Positions 23,486-30,158 of a DNA stretch of 33,821 nucleotides are shown here, piece by piece (within the stretch, counting starts at the first letter, position 1; each line of letters starts with the position of its first letter). Below the pieces are notes generated by a model that searched no databases, had not been told where the DNA came from, and was given only the letters and a program-made list of their open reading frames with translations. Position numbers and translations under genes: made by a program. The DNA comes from Acidimicrobiales bacterium. Lineage in GTDB: Bacteria; Actinomycetota; Acidimicrobiia; Acidimicrobiales; DATDAH01. The DNA lies in assembly GCA_016794585.1 (NCBI GenBank), contig JAEUJM010000020.1, forward strand, positions 1-33,821. The letters run 5' to 3'.

Positions 23486-24403
23486 GTGGTCAAGCTCAGC
23501 CATGACGCGATCCTCGAGCGCCTGGAGAGCTTCGGGATGGTGCACCGGTCCCTCGAGTGCGCGACCGAAGGCGACTACCTCCCCGCGGACGTCGACTGGA
23601 ACAACAAGGACGTCGTCCACCGCAACTTCGTGCACAGCCGCATCGACGACGTGGTGTGCGTCGTCGAGAAGGACCTGCAGGCGTCGCTGAGCTACCAGAA
23701 GGTGCTGGGGGTGCCCGTGCCCCTCATCCTCGTGCACTACGACACCGGGCCGAACGAGCAGGCCCACTTCGTGACCGGCGGCGCGTGGACGATGGTCACC
23801 CGCCACGAGTTCATCCCCTTGGGCGACACCCGGACCCGGGCCGTCACCACCTACACGGTCGCCAGCACCCGGTTCTGGATGTTGTTCTGGCCGGTCATCC
23901 GAAAGCTGCTCCAGATCAACCACCGGACGCTCATGTCCGAGGACTCGCCGTTGCGGGAGCGACGCGGTCGCCTGCGGTCGTGGGGGTACCGGTACCGCGG
24001 CGACGGTGCGCCGGTGGACATCCGCGCCACGATCTCGGTGGCGGCCAACAACGTCGTGTACCCGGACCCGCCCGACGAGCCGCCCACCTTCGCCCCGGTC
24101 GCACTCGACCGCCTGACCGCCGGCGCCCGCGTGCTCGTCGGTCGCAGCGACCACCTCGGGCTCCTGTTGCGCCGAGAGGGCTCCCGGGTCGAGGCCTACA
24201 CCCGGCTGTGTCCCCACGAGGGGGCCGAGCTCGACGACATCGAGGTCCGCGACGGGTGCCAGGCGTGCCCGTGGCACGGGCGGGAGCTGCCGCCGGTGGC
24301 CGTGCTCGACCTCGACGCCGACACGCCGTCGGCCGACACGCGGTGGCACCACCTCGAGGTCGTGGACGGCGCGGTGCACGTCACCGTCACCCCGCCCGCC
24401 TGA
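23486..24403 (+). CDS. START/SRPBCC-like plus Rieske [2Fe-2S] protein B
   Basis: 305 residues. Paralogue of the protein at 19131-20111; by eye more than half of positions are identical, including the start ERLESFGMVHRS, DVDWNNKDV, LILVHYDT and SEDxPLRERRGRLRSWGY. Rieske ligands are Cys242, His244, Cys261 and His264 (CxH-x16-CxxH). The N-terminal region again looks START/SRPBCC-like with a TRAVTTYTV strand. It ends earlier than paralogue A, which has about 20 more residues. GTG at 23486 directly after a TAGCCT box, with no ribosome site, so probably a leaderless mRNA. It points toward sufD, while paralogue A points toward sufB. Function not known; possible roles are electron transfer or oxygenation on a hydrophobic ligand. 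Confidence 0.82.
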   Translation: MVKLSHDAILERLESFGMVHRSLECATEGDYLPADVDWNNKDVVHRNFVHSRIDDVVCVVEKDLQASLSYQKVLGVPVPLILVHYDTGPNEQAHFVTGGAWTMVTRHEFIPLGDTRTRAVTTYTVASTRFWMLFWPVIRKLLQINHRTLMSEDSPLRERRGRLRSWGYRYRGDGAPVDIRATISVAANNVVYPDPPDEPPTFAPVALDRLTAGARVLVGRSDHLGLLLRREGSRVEAYTRLCPHEGAELDDIEVRDGCQACPWHGRELPPVAVLDLDADTPSADTRWHHLEVVDGAVHVTVTPPA

Positions 24404-24472
24404 GTCCCCGGTCGTCACGATTCGGCCCTCCCTGCGCCATGCGGGGGACCGCGGTGCTGGCATGATGAGGCG

Positions 24473-24823
24473 ATGCCGATGCGCGAGGACTGCAAGTACT
24501 TCGAGAGCCGCTCCTACGCCAACGGGGAGACGGTGCGGAAGTGCGACCTCGACCTCGCGCCGGAGGCGCCGTGGCGGTGCCCCGCCGACTGCCCCAAGTA
24601 CACGCGCCGCCTGGCCGACGTGGGCTGGAGCCACGGGACGCTGGTGACCCCGCCGGTGGCCGACGAGCCCGCCAGCCTCGGGGAGGACGACGGCGCCGTC
24701 GCCGCGCTGCTCGACGAGGCCGAGGACATCGTCAACGCCGCGGGACCGAAGGTGCTCGCCGAGCTCGAGGACGAGCGCGGCCGCAAGGGCCGCTTCCGAC
24801 GCAAGAAGAAGAAGCGCAAGTAG
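24473..24823 (+). CDS. small four-cysteine protein with basic tail, function unknown
   Basis: 116 residues. The N-terminal third has four Cys in the pattern C-x16-C-x11-C-x3-C (from REDCKYFESRSY through RKCDLD to WRCPADCPKY), suited to a zinc or Fe-S site. The middle is acidic and helical (EDDGAVAALLDEAEDIVNA), and the last 13 residues are nearly all Lys/Arg (RFRRKKKKRK), suggesting nucleic acid or membrane contact. I do not recognise a named family. ATG at 24473; a CATGAT six bases before it may be a -10 box. It lies between Rieske protein B and sufD on the same strand, so a link to Fe-S assembly is inferred from position only. A second ATG at 24479 is possible. Confidence 0.72.
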   Translation: MPMREDCKYFESRSYANGETVRKCDLDLAPEAPWRCPADCPKYTRRLADVGWSHGTLVTPPVADEPASLGEDDGAVAALLDEAEDIVNAAGPKVLAELEDERGRKGRFRRKKKKRK

Positions 24824-24882
24824 CCACGGCGGCGCCGGTCGTTCCGCGCCGGCCGGACCGGGGAGCGCTGATCCCGCGCCGG

Positions 24883-24888
24883 TAGGAT
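24883..24888 (+). promoter_or_regulatory. candidate -10 box of the sufD-ferredoxin-sufC operon
   Basis: TAGGAT at 24883-24888 in the gap before sufD, 76 bases before the chosen ATG at 24965. It would give a leader of about 70 nt. This would let sufD-sufC be transcribed separately from sufB. No clear -35. Confidence 0.4.
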
Positions 24889-24964
24889 GGTGGGTCCGTC
24901 GGGCCTTCCCCCGTCGGCTTCTCGTCGCCCCCAGAACCCGATCACGAGGCGCTCCTTCCCTGCC

Positions 24965-26233
24965 ATGACCCCCGTCGACGCCGTCACCGTGCCGCCCGGG
25001 CCCGCCTGGCTCCAGGCCCGCCGTGCCGACTCGGGCGAGCGCCTCGCCGCCGCCCACGTGCCCACCACCGAGGAAGAGGTGTGGCGCTACAGCCGCATCG
25101 GCGAGCTCGACCTGGCGGCCTTCCGGCCCGTCGAGCCGCCGGCGACCGACGATCTCCTGGACCGGTGCCGGGCGCGAGCCGACGCGGTGGTGGGGGAGCG
25201 GGCCGGCCTCCTCGTGATCGTGGACGGACACGTCGTGCACGCCGAGCTCGACGAGGCCGTCGCGGCGATGGGCGTCGTGCTCGCCGCGGCCGCGGAGACC
25301 GCCGTCGGCGAGCAGATCCTCGGTTCGGTGGTCACGGCCCCGGTGGACTACTTCGGCGCGCTCAACGACGCCCACGCGCCCGGTCCCTCGGTGCTCGACC
25401 TCCCACGTGGGGTGGTGGTCGACCGGCCCATCGTCGTGGTCCAGCACACCGCCACCGACGGTGCCCTCAGCCTGCCTCGCCTCGCCGTGCGGGCCGGTGA
25501 GAACAGCGCCGCCACGGTCGTCGACCTCGCCACGTCGGCGGACGTCGCCGCCCTCTCGGTGCCGGTCGTCGAGCTCGACCTCGGTGCGTCGTCACGGCTG
25601 ACCTACACCGCCGTCCAGGACCTCGGGCGCGGCATCTGGCAGATCGGCTCCCAGGCCTCGAGGGTGGCCGGCCAGGCCCACCTCGTGTCGGCGACGGCGG
25701 CCTTCGGCGGTGACTACGCCCGGCTCCGCACCGATTGCGCGCTCACGGGCCGCGGCGGCACCGGCGACCTCTACGCCGTCTACTTCGGTGACGGCACCCA
25801 GACCCTGGACTTCCGCACCTTCCAGGACCACGTCGCCCCCGACACCACCAGCAACCTCCTGTTCAAGGGCACGGTGGGGGGACACGCCCGGTCCGTGTAC
25901 ACGGGCCTCATTCGGGTGCGGCCCGACGCCCGTGGCACCAACGCCTTCCAGACCAACCGCAACATCAAGCTCTCGGACCACGCGTGGGCCGAGTCGGTGC
26001 CGAACCTCGAGATCGAGAACAACGACGTGCACTGCAGCCACGCGTCGGCGGTCGGTCCCATCGACGAGCAACAGCGCTTCTACCTCGAGAGTCGGGGCGT
26101 CCCGCCCTTCGTGGCCGAGCGCCTCGTCGTCGCCGGCTTCTTCGCAGAGGTGCTCGAGCGCATCCCGGAGCCGATGCTCGTCGCCGAGCTCCGCCGGCGC
26201 ATCACCGACAAGCTCGAGAGGCCGGTCGAGTGA
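24965..26233 (+). CDS. sufD: Fe-S cluster assembly protein SufD
   Basis: 422 residues. SufB paralogue and partner in the SufBCD scaffold. Seen: N-terminal TTEEEVWRYSRIGELDLAAF (the E-x-WRYT/S motif of SufD), beta-helix core, and the family C-terminus: VYTGLIRVRPDARGTNAFQT, IKLSDHAWAESVPNLEIENN, DVHCSHASAVGPIDEQQRFYLESRG with the conserved HCSHA segment, and GFFAEVLERI. ATG at 24965 chosen because the conserved N-terminus follows at once; the frame is open to an ATG at 24887 that overlaps the probable -10 box. The stop overlaps the ferredoxin start (TGATG). Order sufD, Rieske ferredoxin, sufC is seen in other actinobacterial SUF operons. Confidence 0.95.
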   Translation: MTPVDAVTVPPGPAWLQARRADSGERLAAAHVPTTEEEVWRYSRIGELDLAAFRPVEPPATDDLLDRCRARADAVVGERAGLLVIVDGHVVHAELDEAVAAMGVVLAAAAETAVGEQILGSVVTAPVDYFGALNDAHAPGPSVLDLPRGVVVDRPIVVVQHTATDGALSLPRLAVRAGENSAATVVDLATSADVAALSVPVVELDLGASSRLTYTAVQDLGRGIWQIGSQASRVAGQAHLVSATAAFGGDYARLRTDCALTGRGGTGDLYAVYFGDGTQTLDFRTFQDHVAPDTTSNLLFKGTVGGHARSVYTGLIRVRPDARGTNAFQTNRNIKLSDHAWAESVPNLEIENNDVHCSHASAVGPIDEQQRFYLESRGVPPFVAERLVVAGFFAEVLERIPEPMLVAELRRRITDKLERPVE

Positions 26234-26550
26234 TGGCCACCCGTGAGCGCCTCTGCGCCCTGTCCGAGCTCGAGCCCGGGTCCGCCCGCCGCTTCGACGT
26301 CGGCGATCGACGCCTGGCCGTGGTCCGCATCGACGACGACGTCTACGTCGTCGGTGATCGCTGCACCCACCAGGACATCTCCCTCGCCGAGGGCGATGTC
26401 CTCGTCGAGGAGCGCCAGATCGAGTGCTGGAAGCACGGCAGCGCCTTCTCGCTCGAGACCGGTGAGCCGTCATCGCTGCCCGCCACGAAGGCCACCGCCG
26501 TGTACGAGGTCGAACAGTCCGATGGGGACGTCTGGGTGGTGCTCCCGTGA
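26233..26550 (+). CDS. Rieske-type [2Fe-2S] ferredoxin of the SUF operon
   Basis: 105 residues, a bare Rieske domain similar to the ferredoxin subunit of non-haem iron oxygenases. Ligands: Cys44-x-His46 (DRCTHQD) and Cys65-x2-His68 (IECWKHG). Likely supplies electrons, perhaps for cluster assembly, given that it is wedged between sufD and sufC with overlapping start and stop codons on both sides. ATG at 26233 overlaps the sufD TGA; a GTG at 26230 is in frame too. It is much shorter than, and not closely similar to, the START-Rieske paralogues outside the ligand motifs. Confidence 0.9.
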   Translation: MATRERLCALSELEPGSARRFDVGDRRLAVVRIDDDVYVVGDRCTHQDISLAEGDVLVEERQIECWKHGSAFSLETGEPSSLPATKATAVYEVEQSDGDVWVVLP

Positions 26551-26576
26551 GTGCCGCCGGGGACGAAGGAGGCGCA

Positions 26577-27398
26577 GTGGCGTCGCACGAATTGGTCATC
26601 GAGGGCCTGCGAGCCTCGGTCGAGGACCGCGAGATCCTCCAGGGGGTCGACCTCGTCGTGCGCAGCGGCGAGGTCCATGCGGTGATGGGCCCGAACGGCT
26701 CGGGCAAGTCGACGCTCTCCCACGTCCTGATGGGGCGTCCCGGCTACGAGGTGACCGGAGGCTCGGTCACCCTCGACGGCACCGACCTGTTGGCCCTGGC
26801 CCCCTGGGAACGTGCCCAGGCCGGTCTGTTCCTCGCCATGCAGTACCCCGTCGAGGTCCCCGGAGTCTCGCTCCAGGACCTGTTCGCCGAGTCGTTCCGC
26901 GCCGCGGGCCGCGATGTCGACGAGGTGCGTGAGCGCATGGTCGTCGAGGCCGAGCGCATCGGCTTCGACGAGCGGTTCCTGGCCAGGGAGCTGAACGTCG
27001 ACCTCTCCGGCGGCGAGCAGAAGCGCAACGAGACGCTGCAGCTCGGCGTCCTCCAGCCGGCCATCGCCATCCTCGACGAGTTGGACTCGGGGCTCGACGT
27101 CGACGCGCTCCGCATGGTGAGCCGCCGCATCGAGGAGGCCACCACCCAGTGGGGGCTGGGGGTGCTCGCCATCACCCACTACAGCCGCCTTTTGCACGAG
27201 CTGAAGAGCGACCAGGTGCACATCCTCGTCGCCGGCCGCATCCGCGAGTCGGGTGGTCCCGAGCTGGCCGAGGAGCTCGAGATCGAGGGCTACGCCCGCT
27301 TCGGGGTGGACGAGTCGGTCGACGGCGCCGGGCCCGTGGCGGCGTCGGCGCCCACGGGCGACCCGTTCGCCGACCCGTTCGCCGACCCGCTGGCCTGA
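26577..27398 (+). CDS. sufC: Fe-S cluster assembly ATPase SufC
   Basis: 273 residues. ABC-type ATPase that drives SufB-SufD. Walker A GPNGSGKST (38-46), Q-loop in FLAMQYPVEVPGV, signature LSGGEQKRNETLQ, Walker B with the SufC-type AILDELDSGLDVDALR, and switch His in ITHYSRLL. GTG at 26577 has a strong AAGGAGG at 26566-26572, spaced four bases; an in-frame GTG at 26547 overlaps the ferredoxin stop and would add ten residues (SAAGDEGGA), also plausible. The C-terminus carries a short DPFADPFADP repeat from 12-bp DNA repeats (about 27361-27390), absent from typical SufC. Ends before a hairpin. Confidence 0.96.
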   Translation: MASHELVIEGLRASVEDREILQGVDLVVRSGEVHAVMGPNGSGKSTLSHVLMGRPGYEVTGGSVTLDGTDLLALAPWERAQAGLFLAMQYPVEVPGVSLQDLFAESFRAAGRDVDEVRERMVVEAERIGFDERFLARELNVDLSGGEQKRNETLQLGVLQPAIAILDELDSGLDVDALRMVSRRIEEATTQWGLGVLAITHYSRLLHELKSDQVHILVAGRIRESGGPELAEELEIEGYARFGVDESVDGAGPVAASAPTGDPFADPFADPLA

Positions 27399-27406
27399 GC
27401 CGCGGG

Positions 27407-27421
27407 CCGGGGCGACCCCGG
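27407..27421. terminator. hairpin after sufC, between convergent genes
   Basis: CCGGGG (27407-27412), loop CGA, CCCCGG (27416-27421), a perfect 6-bp stem nine bases after the sufC stop. Just beyond is the perfect palindrome CTGAGCTCAG (27426-27435), which contains the stop codon of the opposite DUF1501 gene. Confidence 0.5.
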
Positions 27422-27431
27422 GGCGCTGAGC

Positions 27432-28679
27432 TCAGATGACGCCGAAGCGGTCGTACTCGCCGTCGAGGATCTCGTCGGTGGGGCCGCCCAACCAGTCGAG
27501 CGCGATCGCGTAGAGCGAGCGGGCGTCGATCTCGACCGGCAGGTCGCCCTCGTCGTCGATCCGGTCGAGGCCGACGTCGCCGATGATCTGGCCGTTGACC
27601 TGGGTCCCGGTGACGAACAGCACGTTCGCCTTGCCGTGGTCGGTGCCGTCGCTGCCGTTCTCGGCGACCCGCCGCCCGAACTCGCTGGTGGTGACCACCA
27701 GGACGTCGTCGGCCCGTCCCTGGCGTTCCATGTCCGCCACGAAGGTGCTCAGCCCGTTGGCGACGTCCTGGAGGAGCAGGTCGTGGCGGTCGGGCTGGTT
27801 GGCGTGGGTGTCGAAGCCGTCGATGCCCACCACGATCACCTCGGCGCCCACGTCCAGCTCGATGAGCCTCGACGCCACCTCGAAGTAGCGCGTCGCCTTG
27901 TCGGGGGGTGCTCCCGGTTGGGGGGCGGCGGCCGCGGCAGTGCCGGCCGTGGCCTCCCGGAAGACGTCCACGGCGTCGCGGGTGGCGGGGATGGACTGCT
28001 GGGCGGCGGCGAACTGGGGCCCGCCGCCGGCCGGGCTCGACGTCGCGAGGAAGGCCGCCACGACGGCGTCGGGGTCCGTACGGGCGTTCTGCGGCGCGAG
28101 CAGCTGGAAGGACGCGGGGTCCTGGACGACGGTCGAGAGGCTGTTGGCCGCGGTCAGCACGCGCGTGTCGGTGCCCAGGCCGATGGCCCGCAGCGGGGTC
28201 TCTTCGTCGCCTGCGGTCGCGTCGAGCCAGCGTCCGAGCCACGAGGCGTCACCGCCGCCGGCGCGCCATCGGTCCATCTCGGCGAAGTGGGACCTCGTCT
28301 GGTCCTCGAACCCGATCCCTTGGATGGCGGCGAGCCGGCCCGCGGCCCACAGCGGGGCCAGTGGGGCGAGCGCAGGGTGCAGGGAGAAGTCGGTGCGGCC
28401 CTCGAGCGGCACGAGGGCGGGCTCGGCGATGCCCAAGGTCGGGCGGAGGTCGCGGTAGGTCCCGGCGGCGGGGACCAGCGTGTTGAGGCCGTCGTTTCCG
28501 CCGTTGATCTCGAGCACCACCAGGATGCGGCCGTCGCGGCGGGGCACGGTCGTCGAGGTGGCTTGCTCCTGGACCTGGTCGTCGACGAGTCGCGACCAGA
28601 CGATCGTCCCGCCCAGGGCGAGGCCGGCGATGCCGCCGGCGGCGCCCAGGAACTGGCGTCTCGTGAGCCCCTGGTTCAT
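27432..28679 (-). CDS. Tat-exported DUF1501 protein
   Basis: 415 residues. Twin-arginine signal TRRQFLGAAGGIAG near residues 6-19, then ILVVLEINGGNDGLNTLVP, the family's N-terminal strand with GGNDGLNT. Later family signs: GFEDQTRSHFAEMDRW, GIDGFDTHANQ, VVTTSEFGRRVAENGSDGTDHG with the conserved metal-like DHG site. DUF1501 is related to the alkaline phosphatase/sulfatase fold, so Asp and His here may bind metal, but no activity is established. ATG at 28679 overlaps the stop of the upstream DUF1800 gene. These two families are found side by side in many bacteria. Confidence 0.92.
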   Translation of the reverse strand: MNQGLTRRQFLGAAGGIAGLALGGTIVWSRLVDDQVQEQATSTTVPRRDGRILVVLEINGGNDGLNTLVPAAGTYRDLRPTLGIAEPALVPLEGRTDFSLHPALAPLAPLWAAGRLAAIQGIGFEDQTRSHFAEMDRWRAGGGDASWLGRWLDATAGDEETPLRAIGLGTDTRVLTAANSLSTVVQDPASFQLLAPQNARTDPDAVVAAFLATSSPAGGGPQFAAAQQSIPATRDAVDVFREATAGTAAAAAPQPGAPPDKATRYFEVASRLIELDVGAEVIVVGIDGFDTHANQPDRHDLLLQDVANGLSTFVADMERQGRADDVLVVTTSEFGRRVAENGSDGTDHGKANVLFVTGTQVNGQIIGDVGLDRIDDEGDLPVEIDARSLYAIALDWLGGPTDEILDGEYDRFGVI

Positions 28680-29986
28680 GCCATCACCATGTCCGGGGAC
28701 GTGAGCGCCACGGTGAGGAGCCCGATGCCCCCGTCGGCGCCGGGCGAGAGGTCGGGTGAGGCGAGCGCCGCCGAGGTGCTCTCGGAGAACCCCTCGGGGC
28801 GGCCGAGGGCATCCGCGAGCGCGACCAGGTCGCCGTCGGCAGCGGCCTGGCGGGCGGGGTTGTCCTCGGGGGTCGCGACCGCCACCTGGCCGGCGAGGCT
28901 GAAGCGCTGTGCGGTCGTGGACGCGGCGAACCAGGTGACCCCTCCGTGCCACCCGCTCACGTTCGGTGGCCACATGGGAAGGTGCCCGGCGTAGTACAGG
29001 CCGAGGTGACGATCGAGGAGGGGGAGCGTGGCGCCGGTGGCGCGTTGGATGGACACGAGCCAGGGCATCGGGCCGAGGACCAGCTCGGTGGTGCGGCCGT
29101 CGGCGACGGCCTCGAGGACGCTCCGGGCCAGGACCCGGAGGTCGAGGTCGGCAGCGCGGAACTCGGAAGCGAGGTCGTCGAGCAGTTGCGGGTCGGCATC
29201 GGGGCCGAGGACGGCACGTCCGAAGCGGGAGGCCACGAACGACGCGCAGGCCTCGTGCTCGACGACGGCGTCGATGACGGTGTCGACGTCGTTCACCCCC
29301 GAACGGCCCAGGTAGGTCTGGGGCGTGGCGTCGTGGAGCCGGGGGACGAACCGGGCCGACCCCCGTGTCGGATCCTCGGGGGTGCCCTGGCCGACCAGCT
29401 CGACGGTCCATCCGCTCAGGGCGACGGCGCCGGTGCGGATGTCCTCCTCGGTGTAGTTGCCGATGCCCAGGCCGAAGAGCTCGAGGAGCTCGCGGGAGTA
29501 GTTCTCGTTCGGCGCGTCACCGGTGTTCTCGTCGCCGTTGAGGTAGCGGAGCATGGCCGGGTCGACGGTGACCTCGCGCAGCAGCGTGCGGAAGTCGCCG
29601 AGGCCGAGGCGGCGGTAGAGGTTGAGCTGGGCCAGGAGGATGGGCACGAACCCCACGTCCGAGAGCCCCGACACCAGGTGGCCGTGCCAATACCAGGCCA
29701 TCCACTCCTCGAACGGACGGGGGGTGAGCATGAAGGTGTCCAGCCAGCGGGCGATGGCGTTCTTGGCCGACTCGGCGCTGTCGATGGGCGGGAGGTCGAC
29801 ACCCGCCCAGAGGTCGTCGGGGGTGGCGGCGATGCCGTGGGCCCCAGGGTCGACCATGCGGTCGATGACGGCGTCGATGCCGAGCGCCTCGAGCTCGTCG
29901 AGCTCGCCGGGGGCAAGACCGAACGCGGCGCGACGGTACAGGCGCGCGATCGCCTCGCGTTCGCTCCCCTCCGTCGCCCCCGTCAT
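28676..29986 (-). CDS. DUF1800 protein
   Basis: 436 residues. Family signs: ARLYRRAAFGLAPGEL at the start, MAWYWHGHLVSG in the middle, MLRYLNGDEN and PNENYSRELLELFGLG followed by YTEEDIRTGAVALSGWT, and late VSGWHGGVTW. The function of DUF1800 is unknown; it almost always accompanies a DUF1501 gene, suggesting a complex. I see no obvious signal peptide. ATG at 29986 with tggagg ten bases upstream; a GTG at 30016 would add ten residues. First gene of a two-gene operon with a near-consensus promoter; its stop overlaps the DUF1501 ATG. Confidence 0.9.
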   Translation of the reverse strand: MTGATEGSEREAIARLYRRAAFGLAPGELDELEALGIDAVIDRMVDPGAHGIAATPDDLWAGVDLPPIDSAESAKNAIARWLDTFMLTPRPFEEWMAWYWHGHLVSGLSDVGFVPILLAQLNLYRRLGLGDFRTLLREVTVDPAMLRYLNGDENTGDAPNENYSRELLELFGLGIGNYTEEDIRTGAVALSGWTVELVGQGTPEDPTRGSARFVPRLHDATPQTYLGRSGVNDVDTVIDAVVEHEACASFVASRFGRAVLGPDADPQLLDDLASEFRAADLDLRVLARSVLEAVADGRTTELVLGPMPWLVSIQRATGATLPLLDRHLGLYYAGHLPMWPPNVSGWHGGVTWFAASTTAQRFSLAGQVAVATPEDNPARQAAADGDLVALADALGRPEGFSESTSAALASPDLSPGADGGIGLLTVALTSPDMVMA

Positions 29987-30037
29987 GCCGCGGTTGCCTC
30001 CAGTTCGCGCCGCCACCCCCGGCGGTTCACCGGGCCG

Positions 30038-30066
30038 AGGCTAGGAACGTCGAAAGACTTGGTCAA
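30038..30066 (-). promoter_or_regulatory. sigma-70 type promoter of the DUF1800-DUF1501 operon
   Basis: On the minus strand: -35 TTGACC (30066-30061), a 17-base spacer, then -10 TAGCCT (30043-30038). This is the best housekeeping-type promoter in the window. Transcription should begin near 30031, about 45 bases before the ATG at 29986. Confidence 0.75.
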
Positions 30067-30140
30067 GCAGCCTTGGTCGCCAGCGGGCCGTCAACCGCAA
30101 CCCCGACCGTGGCTGCTTCGGTCCGGCTCCGCAGTCCTTG

Positions 30141-30158
30141 CGCCGGTTCACGCCGGCG
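30141..30158 (-). terminator. hairpin at the end of the membrane glycosyltransferase gene
   Basis: CGCCGG (30141-30146), loop TTCACG (30147-30152), CCGGCG (30153-30158). The stop codon of the minus-strand gene (30148-30150) lies in the loop. Between here and the DUF1800 promoter there is no gene; a separate 8-bp inverted repeat AAGCAGCC (30065-30072) and GGCTGCTT (30111-30118) is also present. Confidence 0.4.

Noticed and set aside
19131..24403. Composite transposon bounded by inverted copies of the Rieske paralogue genes
   Set aside because: No transposase, no terminal repeats or target duplication, and base and codon use match the surroundings. The copies are diverged paralogues, not recent repeats.
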